A DNA stretch of 64,000 nucleotides from Collinsella sp. (GCA_018376905.1 JAHAAK010000001.1:35208-99207); one strand, 5' to 3'. Shown: positions 25,782 to 35,007, numbered from the stretch's first letter. Notes: generated from the letters alone by a model not told the origin. A program made the numbers and translations.

Positions 25782-27383
25782 ATGAACCAGATCCTTCTCT
25801 TTATCGGCCTCGTCATCATTTTGTGCCTGACCATCAAACCCGTCGGCAAAAAACTCCCCTTCCCCACCCTGCTCATCTTTATCGCGCTCGGCATGCTGTT
25901 GGGCGTCAACGGCCCGACGCATATCGACTTTAGCGACTACGCACTCACCGAAACCGTCTGCAGCACGGCGCTGCTGTTCATCATGTTCTACGGCGGCTTT
26001 AACACCAATATCGACCGCGCCAAGCCCGTCGCTGCGCCGGCGGTGCTGCTGAGCACGCTCGGCGTCGTCATCACTGCCGGCATCACCGGCGTGTTCGCCC
26101 ACTTCGCGCTGGGGATCGACTGGATCGGCAGCCTGCTGCTGGGATCGGTCGTGGCATCCACCGACGCGGCGAGCGTCTTTAGCGTACTGCGTGAGCACAG
26201 CCTGTCGCTGAGAGGTGGCACCGACTCGCTGCTCGAGGTCGAATCGGGCTCCAACGACCCCGTCGCCTACATGCTCACCGCTGTGCTCGCTACACTCGCG
26301 GCCGGCGGCGACATCAACATTCCCGCACTGCTGGCCAAGCAGATTATCCTGGGCGTGGGCCTGGGCCTTGCCATCGGCTGGGCGGCGGGCCGCCTGATTG
26401 AACGCGCGCACGCAACGGCCAAGGACGCGCAGACCATCTTCTTGTTCGCCGTGGCCATCGTCGCCTACGCGCTGCCGAGCCACCTGGGCGGCAACGGCTT
26501 TTTGGCCGTGTACCTGGCAGGCATTGTACTGGGCGCCAGCGACATCACCGGCAAGGTCGAGATGGCGCACTTCTTTGACACCCTCACCGAGATGGCCGAG
26601 ATGACAATCTTCTTCTTGCTCGGCCTGCTCGTGACGCCCGCCCGCCTGCCGCAAATGCTGCTGCCGGGCCTGGCGCTCATGGCGTTTATGCTCTTCGTGA
26701 GCCGTCCCATCGCCGTCGGCGTGCTCCTGGCGCCCTTTAAGACGAACCCCCGCCAGGTCGCGCTCGTAAGCTGGGCGGGCCTGCGCGGAGCAGCCTCGGT
26801 CGTCTTTAGTCTCCTTGCCGTGGTGGCCGGCGTTCCCGGCGGACACGACCTGTTTGACCTGGTATTTGTGATTGCCGTGTCGAGCATTGTGGTGCAGGGC
26901 TCGCTGCTGCCAGTAGTGGCGAAGAAGCTCGATATGATCGATACGACCGGCGACGTGCGCCGCACCTTTAACGACTACCGCGACGAGGACGGCATGTCGT
27001 TTGTAAAGCTCAAGGTGGGCGCTGGACATCCGTTTGCCGGACGCTCGCTCGCCGACATTGGCAGCGCAACGGACATGCTGGTGGTCTTGGTGCTGCGTGA
27101 CGGGGCGCACCCGGTACTGCCCAACGGCGATACCGTGATCCAGGAAGGCGATCTGCTGGTGATGGCCGCCCCAACGTTCGAAGAGCGTGCCGAGGTTACG
27201 CTGCGCGAGGTCACCGTGACGCCCTACGGTCGCCTGGCCGGCCAGCGCCTGCGCGATGTGCCGCAAGGCAAGCATCCGTTTATTGTGGTGATGCTCAAGC
27301 GCGAAGGCCAAACGATCATCCCCGACGGCAACACCCTCATATACGCCGGCGACGAAGCCGTCATCGCCACGCTGGCGTCGTAG
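25782..27383 (+). CDS. K+/H+ antiporter, CPA1 family, with TrkA-C domains
   Basis: A 533-residue inner-membrane protein. Residues 1-390 carry about 12 membrane segments of the NhaP2/CvrA type, including the ion-site region LLGSVVASTDAASVFSVLR and ESGSNDPVAYMLTAVL. Two tandem TrkA-C ligand-binding lobes follow (HPFAGRSLADIGSATDMLVV near residue 415 and GRLAGQRLRDVPQGKHPFIV near residue 485). These domains sense small ligands and gate transport. Likely role: potassium and pH homeostasis. Start ATG at 25782 with AGGAGCGGACACC upstream. Confidence 0.92.
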   Translation: MNQILLFIGLVIILCLTIKPVGKKLPFPTLLIFIALGMLLGVNGPTHIDFSDYALTETVCSTALLFIMFYGGFNTNIDRAKPVAAPAVLLSTLGVVITAGITGVFAHFALGIDWIGSLLLGSVVASTDAASVFSVLREHSLSLRGGTDSLLEVESGSNDPVAYMLTAVLATLAAGGDINIPALLAKQIILGVGLGLAIGWAAGRLIERAHATAKDAQTIFLFAVAIVAYALPSHLGGNGFLAVYLAGIVLGASDITGKVEMAHFFDTLTEMAEMTIFFLLGLLVTPARLPQMLLPGLALMAFMLFVSRPIAVGVLLAPFKTNPRQVALVSWAGLRGAASVVFSLLAVVAGVPGGHDLFDLVFVIAVSSIVVQGSLLPVVAKKLDMIDTTGDVRRTFNDYRDEDGMSFVKLKVGAGHPFAGRSLADIGSATDMLVVLVLRDGAHPVLPNGDTVIQEGDLLVMAAPTFEERAEVTLREVTVTPYGRLAGQRLRDVPQGKHPFIVVMLKREGQTIIPDGNTLIYAGDEAVIATLAS

Positions 27384-27475
27384 TGACCAGGAGGTGGCTA
27401 ATTTGCGACGAAGAGATCAAGCGCCTAGAGAACCTTATGTCTTCGCTCGCTGATTTGGATTTGCCTGAGGAGTAA
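27383..27475 (+). CDS. Possible 30-residue ORF or gene remnant
   Basis: A GTG overlapping the antiporter stop opens 30 codons ending EEIKRLENLMSSLADLDLPEE. The acidic amphipathic ending looks protein-like, but AGGAGG lies inside the frame rather than before the GTG. It may be a remnant of a larger gene or chance. I do not recognise it. Confidence 0.2.
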   Translation: MTRRWLICDEEIKRLENLMSSLADLDLPEE

Positions 27476-27609
27476 AGCGCCCCTCCCCCATGTAACCATC
27501 CTGTAAATCATAGCGGCGTAGTCGAGTTTTACCGTGATGCGGTCGCGCCTACCGCTCCACTGTGCTAAAGTATCCCGAACGTTCAAACGACTACGAGGGG
27601 AACCAGAAG

Positions 27610-28734
27610 ATGGCACGTGTGCACAACTTCTCAGCTGGCCCGGCCGCACTGCCTACAAGCGTGCTCGCCGAGATCGCCGACGAGATGATGGACTACCGCG
27701 GTTGCGGCATGTCCGTGCTCGAGATGAGCCATCGATCTAGCATGTACCAGCAGATCATCGACGACGCCGAGGCAACCCTGCGTCGCCTGCTGAGCATCCC
27801 CAACAACTACCGTGTCCTGTTTTTGCAGGGCGGCGCCACGCTGCAGTTTGCGGGCATCCCCATGAACCTCATGCGCCGCGGCCGCGCCGGCTACATCGTG
27901 ACCGGCAACTTTGCCAACAAGGCATACAAGGAGGCCGCCAAGTACGGCGAGGCCGTGCTGCTCGCGAGCTCCGAGGACACCAATTTCGACCGCATTCCCA
28001 ACATGGCCGACATCAATGCGCGCATTGCCGCCGAGGCCGCAGGCGACGGGCTCGACTACGTCTACATCTGCCAGAACAACACCATCTTTGGCACCATGTA
28101 CCACGAGCTGCCCAGTTGTGGCGATGTGCCGCTGGTCGCCGATGTCTCGAGCTGCTTCCTGTCGCAGCCGCTCGACGTTGAGCGCTACGGGCTCATTTAC
28201 GCCGGAGCGCAGAAAAACGCCGGCGCCGCGGGCGTGACCGTGGCCATCGTGCGCGACGACCTCATCGCAGATGGCCCCGCCTTTGCGCAGACGCCGCAGT
28301 ACCTGGACCTTAAGACCCAGGCCGCCAAGGGTTCCATGCTCAACACGCCCAACACCTTTGGCATCTACGTGTGCGGCAAGGTGTTCCGTTGGGTTGAGCA
28401 GACCGGCGGACTTGCCGCCATGGCCGAGCGCAACTGGGCCAAGGCCAACCTGCTCTACGACCTGCTCGAGCACGGCGTGCTGTTCCATGGCACCACACAG
28501 GCCGACAGCCGCTCCATCGCCAACGTCACCTTCCGCACCGGCGACGCCAAACTCGACGCGGCCTTTGTCGCAGGCGCGGCCGAACACCAGATTCAAAACG
28601 TCAAGGGCCATCGCCTGGTGGGCGGCATGCGCGCTAGCGTCTACAACGCCGTAACCATGGAAGATGTGCAGGCACTGGCCTCGTACATGAAGGACTTCGA
28701 AGCGCTGCTTAGTTTGAGCCCGCGATCTAACTAG
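27610..28734 (+). CDS. serC: Phosphoserine aminotransferase
   Basis: PLP enzyme converting 3-phosphohydroxypyruvate and glutamate to phosphoserine. It has 374 residues. VHNFSAGPAALPTSVLAEIA and GCGMSVLEMSHRS are the classical N-terminal motifs, FLQGGATLQFAGIPMNL binds the phosphate of PLP, and the lysine is in LIYAGAQKNAGAAGVTV. The ATG at 27610 follows GAGGGGAACC. serA follows after 71 bases in the same direction, so an operon is likely. The usual third enzyme, SerB, is not recognisable in the window. Confidence 0.95.
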   Translation: MARVHNFSAGPAALPTSVLAEIADEMMDYRGCGMSVLEMSHRSSMYQQIIDDAEATLRRLLSIPNNYRVLFLQGGATLQFAGIPMNLMRRGRAGYIVTGNFANKAYKEAAKYGEAVLLASSEDTNFDRIPNMADINARIAAEAAGDGLDYVYICQNNTIFGTMYHELPSCGDVPLVADVSSCFLSQPLDVERYGLIYAGAQKNAGAAGVTVAIVRDDLIADGPAFAQTPQYLDLKTQAAKGSMLNTPNTFGIYVCGKVFRWVEQTGGLAAMAERNWAKANLLYDLLEHGVLFHGTTQADSRSIANVTFRTGDAKLDAAFVAGAAEHQIQNVKGHRLVGGMRASVYNAVTMEDVQALASYMKDFEALLSLSPRSN

Positions 28735-28805
28735 CCCGCAACGCGCGGGCCGATCAGCCATCTCAGACCACCCTGTATAGATCAAAACCTGCTAAGGAGT
28801 TTTCC

Positions 28806-29969
28806 ATGCGCAAGATTAAAACCATCGATGACATTACCAAGGACGGCAAGGTCGAGTTTGGTGAGGGCTACGAGTTTGTGAGCGCCGCCGAAGAGGCCGA
28901 CGCCATTCTGATGCGCTCGACCGACCTGCACGGCTACGAGCTGCCCGAGGGCATCCGCGCCATCGCCCGCTGCGGCGCCGGCGTCAACAACATCCCCGTC
29001 GAAGAGTACGCCAAGAAGGGCGTCGTCGTCTTTAACTCCCCCGGCGCCAATAGCAATGCCGTCAAGGAGCTCGTCCTAGGCATGCTGGTGCTCTCGAGCC
29101 GCGGCGTGGTGCAATCGATGAACTGGGTGCGCGACAACGCCGACGACCCCGAGATTCAGGTCGATGCCGAGAAGGCCAAGAAGGCCTTTGTGGGCCGCGA
29201 GCTCAAGGGCAAGCGCATCGGCGTCATCGGCCTGGGCAACGTGGGCTCCAAGGTCGCCAACGCCTGCGTCGACCTGGGCATGGACGTTTACGGCTACGAC
29301 CCGTTCATTTCCATCGAGCACGCGTGGGTGCTGAGCCGCGAGGTGCAGCGTGTGGGCACGCTCGAGGATCTCTGCCGCGGCTGCGACTACCTCACCGTAC
29401 ACGTGCCCAGCAAGGCCGACACCATCGGCATGATCAGCACCGAGCAGATTAACCTGCTGGCACCGGACGCCGTGCTCATCAACTACGCACGCGAGACCAT
29501 CATTGACGAGGACGCCGTCGACGCCGCCCTGCGTGCAGGCAAGCTCAGCTGGTTTAGCTGCGACTTTGCCACTCCCAAGACCGTCAAGATGCCCAATACG
29601 TTTATCACCACGCACTCGGGCGCCGGCACCGGCGAGGCCGAGGCCAACTGCGCAGACATGGCCATCAGCGAGCTCAAGGATTACCTGGAGAACGGCAACA
29701 TCGCGCACAGCGTCAACTACCCCGCCTGCAGCATGGGCAAGGCGCGCGCCGCAAGCCGCATTGCCTGCCTGCACGCCAACGTGCCCAACATGATCGGCCA
29801 GATCACGGCCATCCTGGCCAAGGACAACGCCAACGTGCAGCGTATGACCAACGAGTCCGCCGGCGAGAACGCCTACACCATGTTCGACACCGATGAGCAC
29901 CTGGACAGCAGCACCATCGAGGCGCTCAAGCAGATTCCGTCGATGTATCGCGTGCGCGTGATCAAGTAG
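28806..29969 (+). CDS. serA: D-3-phosphoglycerate dehydrogenase
   Basis: First enzyme of serine synthesis, oxidising 3-phosphoglycerate with NAD. It has 387 residues, the short SerA type with one C-terminal ACT domain (CLHANVPNMIGQITAILAKD, from about residue 320) for feedback sensing. The NAD fold is marked by IGVIGLGNVGSKVANACVDL, and the active-site His region by NTFITTHSGAGTGEAEANC. The ATG at 28806 has AAGGAG upstream. It forms a likely operon with serC and ends at a strong terminator. Confidence 0.95.
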   Translation: MRKIKTIDDITKDGKVEFGEGYEFVSAAEEADAILMRSTDLHGYELPEGIRAIARCGAGVNNIPVEEYAKKGVVVFNSPGANSNAVKELVLGMLVLSSRGVVQSMNWVRDNADDPEIQVDAEKAKKAFVGRELKGKRIGVIGLGNVGSKVANACVDLGMDVYGYDPFISIEHAWVLSREVQRVGTLEDLCRGCDYLTVHVPSKADTIGMISTEQINLLAPDAVLINYARETIIDEDAVDAALRAGKLSWFSCDFATPKTVKMPNTFITTHSGAGTGEAEANCADMAISELKDYLENGNIAHSVNYPACSMGKARAASRIACLHANVPNMIGQITAILAKDNANVQRMTNESAGENAYTMFDTDEHLDSSTIEALKQIPSMYRVRVIK

Positions 29970-30032
29970 CGCCGGCTGATCTGACGGGCAGTTCCCCATG
30001 TGGCCTGCCCGTCGCTGACATTGAATGCCCGC

Positions 30033-30068
30033 GGGGGCGCCTTTCGCACGAGAGGCGCCCCCATTTTT
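30033..30068 (+). terminator. Rho-independent terminator of serCA
   Basis: GGGGGCGCCT (30033-30042) pairs with AGGCGCCCCC (30053-30062), followed by ATTTTTG. Confidence 0.9.
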
Positions 30069-30146
30069 GTGAGCGCTCCATTAAATGCACTGAGCCGCTT
30101 CTTGGCATACAATCTGTATGTTGACCTAACTATCTGTGAGGTGCCT

Positions 30147-31367
30147 ATGGTTGATACAGATTTTGCTTGGCGGCTTACGCAAGGACTCGTGCGGATCGAC
30201 AGTTCCGACCCAGGTGCGTATGAGGGCGAGATTGAACGCTATATCAAAGCGTTGGTTGAGGCTCAACTGGGGCGGTTGAGCCATCCGGTGCTCCATGCCG
30301 TGCAGGTTGAGGAACTCGAGGTGCTGACCGGACGCCGCAATCTCATGGTCACCGTGCCCGGTTTGAGCGACGAGGCGCGGCTGGTCTATATCTGCCACAT
30401 GGATACCGTTACCTTGGGCGATGGCTGGGACGCAAACACGCCGCCACTCGGAGCGGTTGTGCGTAACGACAAGCTCTACGGCCGCGGTGCCTGCGACATG
30501 AAGAGTGGCCTGGCCTGCGCCATTGCCGCACTGGTCCATACGCTCGAGCGCGTGGTGGCGGATGGCGCGCTGCCCCGCCACGGCTTTTCGCTCATCTGCT
30601 CGGTCGACGAGGAAGATTTTATGCGCGGCTCAGAAGCCGCGATCGATGCTGACTGGGTCGGCTCGCGTGAATGGGTGCTGGACACCGAGCCCACCGACGG
30701 ACAGATCCAGGTGGCGCACAAGGGGCGTACGTGGTTCGAGATTGAAATGGCTGGCGTGACGGCGCATGCGAGCCAGCCCTGGAAGGGCGCGGATGCCGTC
30801 GCCGCCATGGCCGAGGCCGTATGCTCGCTTCGCCGCGCGTTTGCGGCGCTGCCCGCGCACAGTGAGTTGGGACCCTCGACCATTACGTTTGGGCAGATCG
30901 AGGGCGGCTATCGTCCCTATGTGGTGCCAGACCATGCCAAGGTCTGGGTCGACATGCGCCTGACCCCGCCGACCGACACCGCGGCCGTGGTCCGGATGGT
31001 GGAGCAGGCCATTGCCGCAGCGGAGGCCGCAGTTCCCGGTTGCCGCGGCACCTATACCGTGACGGGCGACCGCCCCGCCATCGAGCGTGACCCGAACTCT
31101 CCCCTTCTAGCAGCGCTCAAGCGTGCCGCCGATGACGTGACGGACGCGGACACGACCGTCGGCTTCTTTACCGGCTACACCGACACCGCCGTCATCGCCG
31201 GCAAGACAGGCAACCGCAATTGCATGAGCTACGGTCCCGGGTCGCTCGCGCTCGCGCACAAGCCCAACGAATATGCACCCCACGCCGATATCGTTCGTTG
31301 TCAGCAGGTGCTAATCGCGCTCGCCGATAACGTGCTCTGGGACGCGAGCGGCCAAGTTGGGGCATAA
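30147..31367 (+). CDS. M20 family metallopeptidase (ArgE/DapE-like)
   Basis: A 406-residue di-zinc hydrolase. Metal-binding motifs: LVYICHMDTVTLGDGWD (first His, with the DT that follows), LYGRGACDMKSGLACAIAAL (bridging Asp), SLICSVDEEDFMRGS (catalytic Glu pair), and a C-terminal SYGPGSLALAHKPNEY (last His). Substrates in the family are acylated amino acids or dipeptides; the specific one is unknown. The ATG at 30147 has GTGAGGTG upstream; the open frame extends 49 codons further, across the serCA terminator, which argues against a longer start. The DUF1015-like gene follows after 39 bases. Confidence 0.9.
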   Translation: MVDTDFAWRLTQGLVRIDSSDPGAYEGEIERYIKALVEAQLGRLSHPVLHAVQVEELEVLTGRRNLMVTVPGLSDEARLVYICHMDTVTLGDGWDANTPPLGAVVRNDKLYGRGACDMKSGLACAIAALVHTLERVVADGALPRHGFSLICSVDEEDFMRGSEAAIDADWVGSREWVLDTEPTDGQIQVAHKGRTWFEIEMAGVTAHASQPWKGADAVAAMAEAVCSLRRAFAALPAHSELGPSTITFGQIEGGYRPYVVPDHAKVWVDMRLTPPTDTAAVVRMVEQAIAAAEAAVPGCRGTYTVTGDRPAIERDPNSPLLAALKRAADDVTDADTTVGFFTGYTDTAVIAGKTGNRNCMSYGPGSLALAHKPNEYAPHADIVRCQQVLIALADNVLWDASGQVGA

Positions 31368-31406
31368 TAAGCCGCGAACAAACCGACTCGTGCGTTAGGA
31401 CCGCCC

Positions 31407-32090
31407 ATGAAAGCACTTCCGTTTCCCTGCATCCGCCCAGCTCAGGACCGCGTGCTCGAGGCGCTGCCTGCAATGGGCAGCATCCTGAGCGGCAACGATG
31501 CTCTGCGCGGATCCATTGCCGATGGTCTGATGCTCAAGGACCCGGGTGCGGCGTATTACGTGTACGAATGTTCGGAGGAGCCGGGGCGCGTGACGGGTGT
31601 TGTGGCGATTTGCCCGACGAGTGTACTTGCAGGCGACAAGGGCGATGCCAGCGCTGACGTGGCCGCCGCCGCGCGCGCGATCGCCGAGCTCAAGGTGCAG
31701 CCGCGCCCCGTGTCGCTCGCCTACGAGGCCTCGCCCGTCATGGATATCATCCTGGGCGCCGCCAAAGAGGGCGCGTCGCTCTACGCCGTCACCGACCCCG
31801 CGGGCATTACGCACCGCGCGTGGGAGGTCAAGCGCGAGGACGCCGTCGGAGCCATCCGCGCTATGCTCGACCAAGCACCGGAGCCGGCACTGGCCGACGA
31901 CCCCGCCTACGCCGCCGCTCTGACCGGGGCGTCGCAGCTGCTGGCCGATGAGGCCCGTGCCGCCGGTACGTACACCGGCAAGGAGCCGTTCAACTTTACC
32001 GTTGCCGCGCTCTTCCCCGCCGCGCAGGTCAGCGGCGCCGCGCCGCAGGTCCCGATGGGCCTGCTCACGCACCAGGTCGCGCGGTTCTAG
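31407..32090 (+). CDS. Short DUF1015-like protein of unknown function
   Basis: A 227-residue protein. Its N-terminus (LPFPCIRPAQDRVLEALPA) resembles the PFRxxRP opening of DUF1015 proteins, which are often encoded next to serA/serC. That is the case here, with an M20 gene in between. DUF1015 proteins are usually around 400 residues, so this is a reduced form. SILSGNDALRGSIADGLMLK and EEPGRVTGVVAICPTSVLA are the other recognisable parts. The C-terminus ends early in GLLTHQVARF. Function unknown; a link to serine metabolism is only contextual. Confidence 0.6.
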   Translation: MKALPFPCIRPAQDRVLEALPAMGSILSGNDALRGSIADGLMLKDPGAAYYVYECSEEPGRVTGVVAICPTSVLAGDKGDASADVAAAARAIAELKVQPRPVSLAYEASPVMDIILGAAKEGASLYAVTDPAGITHRAWEVKREDAVGAIRAMLDQAPEPALADDPAYAAALTGASQLLADEARAAGTYTGKEPFNFTVAALFPAAQVSGAAPQVPMGLLTHQVARF

Positions 32091-32134
32091 CAAAACCAGA
32101 CCGCCCAGCGCAAAAATCGGCAGCTCAACAAACA

Positions 32135-32177
32135 GGGGGCGGAGATGTAGCAGGTACATGCATCTCCGCCCCTTTTG
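32135..32177 (+). terminator. Terminator downstream of the DUF1015-like gene
   Basis: GGGGCGGAGATG (32136-32147) pairs with CATCTCCGCCCC (32161-32172), then TTTTG. It separates convergent genes. Confidence 0.85.
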
Positions 32178-32219
32178 CGTCGAGAAGTTATGCCGGCGAC
32201 TCGTGCCGCCACGCTCGCG

Positions 32220-32855
32220 TTATCCGCGCTGCGGACCCGCAGTAGCCACGAGCGGTTCAAGCCCCAGCTCGCGCGCGTAGTCTTCCTGCGTAAAGACTTC
32301 GACCAGTTCAAACGTATCGGCCGCATCGTCAAACGCAAAATGCAGCACTGAGCAGTTGCCCGGCACGCGTTCGCGCTCGTCGGCCGCCGCGCCCCGCACG
32401 TGGTCCAAAAACTCCTTGATAGCCGAGCCGTGGCTCACCGCGAGCACGCACTCGTGGTCCGGACGTCGCATAAGATCGGTTATCGTCGCCACCATGCGCT
32501 CACGCACCTGCATCTGGCCCTCGCCGCCAAACTGACGATAGAAATCTCGCCACGGGCGCTCGGGCATAAGCATCACGCGCTCGGCCTCAAAGTCGCCAAA
32601 GAACCACTCGCGCAGACCGTCCAGGCGCTCGTACGCCAAGCCCGGCCACAAGTTGGCGATAGTCTGCTCGGTGCGATGAAGCGTGGAGGTGTAGGCATGA
32701 TCGGGCTCAATGCCGCGCGCACGTAAAAACATGCCGGCGCGCGCCGCCTGGTCGCAACCCAACTGCGTAAGCGGCGAATCACTCCACCCCTGAATGATAC
32801 GCTTAAGGTTGAATATCGTCTGTCCATGACGGACCAGATACAGATCTTTATTCAT
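32220..32855 (-). CDS. Histidine phosphatase family protein (distal copy)
   Basis: A 211-residue protein with the phosphoglycerate-mutase-like RHG motif DLYLVRHGQTIFNLKRIIQGW (nucleophile His near residue 9) and the second His in CVLAVSHGSAIKEF. It is paralogous to the gene 17 bases upstream, and the two are surely co-transcribed. The C-terminus is longer than in its partner (EVFTQEDYARELGLEPLVA). The ATG at 32855 follows AAAGGACCCCT. Cofactor-independent phosphoserine phosphatases belong to this superfamily, so it is a candidate for the missing serine-pathway step (inference). Confidence 0.9.
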   Translation of the reverse strand: MNKDLYLVRHGQTIFNLKRIIQGWSDSPLTQLGCDQAARAGMFLRARGIEPDHAYTSTLHRTEQTIANLWPGLAYERLDGLREWFFGDFEAERVMLMPERPWRDFYRQFGGEGQMQVRERMVATITDLMRRPDHECVLAVSHGSAIKEFLDHVRGAAADERERVPGNCSVLHFAFDDAADTFELVEVFTQEDYARELGLEPLVATAGPQRG

Positions 32856-32872
32856 AGGGGTCCTTTCGTTCG

Positions 32873-33415
32873 TTACCAACCCAAGAGCGAAAACGCCCCG
32901 TCGCAATAGCCAAAATGAAGCACGGCACCGTTGTCGGGTAGCTCTCCCTCGCCAGTCACATACTCAAGAAACTCCTGGCAGGCTGAGCCGTGGGAAACCG
33001 CCAGCACGCAGTCGTGCTGCGGCCTGGCCATGATGCGGGACAGCGCCCCGACCATACGTGCGCGAAGCTCACTTTCCGACTCGCCACCAAAGGCAACCGG
33101 ATAATCACCCCAGGGCTGCGGCGGCATCTCGCGATTTGATGTGCCCTCCAGCGAGCCAAAATGCCACTCACGCAGGTCATCGACCAGCTCAATGGAACGG
33201 CCCTCGCCAACGATAAGCTCGGCCGTATGCCGCGCCCGGCCCAACGGCGAGGAATACACATGATCAAAGGCCACGCCACGCGCCGCAAACGCCGCGCGCG
33301 TCGCCAGCGCCTGCTGACGCCCGCGCGCCGTAAGCGGCGAATCGTGCCAGCCCTGCAAAATGCTCTGCACATTGAGCTCAGTCTGCCCATGCCGCACCAA
33401 ATATAGATCGGCCAC
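32873..33415 (-). CDS. Histidine phosphatase family protein (proximal copy)
   Basis: A 180-residue protein with ADLYLVRHGQTELNVQSILQ at the N-terminus and VLAVSHGSACQEFLEYVTG. The start chosen is GTG at 33415, preceded by GGGAGGGCAT. A longer in-frame start would translate straight through an R1 hairpin (giving NHHKGTCPLCGG), which is clearly not protein-coding. The paralog lies 17 bases downstream. It shares about half its residues with that copy by eye, pointing to tandem duplication. Substrate unknown. Confidence 0.9.
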   Translation of the reverse strand: MADLYLVRHGQTELNVQSILQGWHDSPLTARGRQQALATRAAFAARGVAFDHVYSSPLGRARHTAELIVGEGRSIELVDDLREWHFGSLEGTSNREMPPQPWGDYPVAFGGESESELRARMVGALSRIMARPQHDCVLAVSHGSACQEFLEYVTGEGELPDNGAVLHFGYCDGAFSLLGW

Positions 33416-33431
33416 ATGCCCTCCCCTCGCA

Positions 33432-33469
33432 CCACCGCAAAGGGGACAGGTACCTTTGTGGTGGTTTAC
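33432..33469. repeat. R1-family hairpin in front of the histidine phosphatases
   Basis: CACCACCGCAAAGG pairs with CCTTTGTGGTGG with one mismatch. It lies between the end of the nitroreductase region and the start of the phosphatase pair. Confidence 0.7.
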
Positions 33470-33497
33470 CGCTGGATCACACCGCGGTGACACTCAA

Positions 33498-34169
33498 CTA
33501 CACCAGCACGTCGGCGAGCGGGCGCTTGGGTACGTGGTGCACCTGCGCCTCGTCGCGCCAGTAATTAATTGAGCCGTCGGGGTTGGAATCGATCGCATCG
33601 ATCACCTGCATCTCGGCCGGAACGCCAAACGCCATGATCAGTTTGAGCTCATACTTGTCGTTATCGAGCCCCATGGCATCGATCGCGTGGGGCGTAAAGG
33701 CCTTGAACATGCAGGCTGCCACCTCGGGCGTGGCGCTGCGGGCGGCGAGCATCATCGTCTGCGCGGCAATGCCCGTGTCGACCTCGGTAATGGGAGCGGC
33801 TGGCTTGCCCGGAACGGCGCGCTCAGCAAGAATCGCGATGTAGCCGGTCGGGCGCTCGCCCTCATCGGGACCCGGCCAATCCTTGAGCGCACCGGCCCAT
33901 GCAAGCTCGTCAAATACACGCGCGCAGTCCTCTGCACCGCTTACCACATGAAAACGCAGACGCTGAGCATTGGCACCACAGGGAGTCAGGTGCGCCAGCT
34001 CCGCCAGCTCAAGCAAAAGCTCACGCGGCACGCGCATGGACTCGTCAAAGCGACGGCACGTGCGGGCGCAGCGAACCAACGCATCAAACGCGTCCAAGCC
34101 GAGCTTTTCGCAACCCTGCTTTGCCATCGACTCAGCGCTTACCGGCGCTGCGGGAACTGCTTCGTTCAT
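33498..34169 (-). CDS. Nitroreductase family flavoprotein
   Basis: A 223-residue FMN-dependent oxidoreductase of the nitroreductase fold: ALVRCARTCRRFDESMRVPR (FMN phosphate-binding RxxRxF-like), LTPCGANAQRLRFHVVSG, TEVDTGIAAQTMMLAARS and KLIMAFGVPAE. It is predicted to reduce nitro groups, quinones or flavins with NAD(P)H; the substrate is not predictable. The ATG at 34169 has GGGGGTCCCT upstream. The open frame runs 56 codons further into low-quality sequence. It is divergent from the DUF308 gene. Confidence 0.88.
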   Translation of the reverse strand: MNEAVPAAPVSAESMAKQGCEKLGLDAFDALVRCARTCRRFDESMRVPRELLLELAELAHLTPCGANAQRLRFHVVSGAEDCARVFDELAWAGALKDWPGPDEGERPTGYIAILAERAVPGKPAAPITEVDTGIAAQTMMLAARSATPEVAACMFKAFTPHAIDAMGLDNDKYELKLIMAFGVPAEMQVIDAIDSNPDGSINYWRDEAQVHHVPKRPLADVLV

Positions 34170-34404
34170 AGGGACCCCCAATTTCGGGCAATTGTTCTTA
34201 GGAGAATCTAACCTAAAACGTAGGCAATAACGAACAGGGCTGCAATGTTCTACACTTGTTGAATAGAAAATCGCGACGTGGGGAACAGCGGAAACAATTC
34301 GGGGCCTTTGGGTTACGTTTCGCCCTCCCCGACCCATACGCCAGCGCCTTTAGGCGATACTGGCTGTAACGATCAAGGCTTACGCCGCACGGAAAGGAGA
34401 CACT

Positions 34405-35007
34405 ATGGGCATCTTTAAGAACGATGACCAAAAATCGAGCCAGTTTGGATTTGACGAGAAAAGCATGGCGGGCAAAGCCGTCAAGGCCGTACGCTGGATC
34501 TACGCCATCACGGGCGTCTTAGCGCTCATTGCTGGCATCGCGCTGCTTTTTGCACCCGCCAAGTCCCTCGTCTTTTTGACGACTGTCCTGGGTTTTTACT
34601 TTGTAATCACTGCTGCCATCAGACTGTTCACTGCCATTTTTGAGCCGCTGCTGCCCACCGGCTGGCGCGTGACGAGCATCATCTCCAACCTGCTCATTAT
34701 CTTGGGCGGCGTCATAATCCTGCGCAACCAGGCCTTCTCGACCGCGACGCTCACCACGATGGTGGTTATCGTGGCCGGCTTTGGCTGGATCGTCGAAGGT
34801 GTCATGTCCATTCTGGAGTCCGAGCTTTCGTCCAACCGTGCCCTCGCCATCCTGAGCGGCGCGCTCTCCATCATCGCCGGCATGTTCGTGTTTATCTATC
34901 CGCTGTGGTCGGCCAAGTTGCTCGTCATCTTTAGCGGCGCCGCACTGCTGGTGTTTGGCGTAACGCTGATTGTTCGCGCTATTCAATTTGGCAAACTGGT
35001 GCACTAG
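34405..35007 (+). CDS. DUF308/HdeD-like membrane protein
   Basis: A 200-residue protein with six predicted membrane helices (AVRWIYAITGVLALIAGIAL; LVFLTTVLGFYFVITAAIRL; ISNLLIILGGVIILRN; TMVVIVAGFGWIVEGVMSIL; AILSGALSIIAGMFVFIYPL; LLVIFSGAALLVFGVTLIVR). Two similar three-helix halves are typical of the HdeD family, some of which protect against acid stress. The ATG at 34405 follows AAAGGAGACACT. The next gene starts directly after its stop codon, so the pair is translationally linked. Confidence 0.85.
   Translation: MGIFKNDDQKSSQFGFDEKSMAGKAVKAVRWIYAITGVLALIAGIALLFAPAKSLVFLTTVLGFYFVITAAIRLFTAIFEPLLPTGWRVTSIISNLLIILGGVIILRNQAFSTATLTTMVVIVAGFGWIVEGVMSILESELSSNRALAILSGALSIIAGMFVFIYPLWSAKLLVIFSGAALLVFGVTLIVRAIQFGKLVH

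Noticed and set aside
25602..27311. A 569-codon minus-strand frame opposite the K+/H+ antiporter
   Set aside because: His/Arg/Gln-rich shadow typical of the complement of a membrane-protein gene.
33416..33493. A 26-residue N-terminal extension of the proximal histidine phosphatase
   Set aside because: It is translation of an R1 hairpin (NHHKGTCPLCGG); the GTG at 33415 with GGGAGG before it is the better start.
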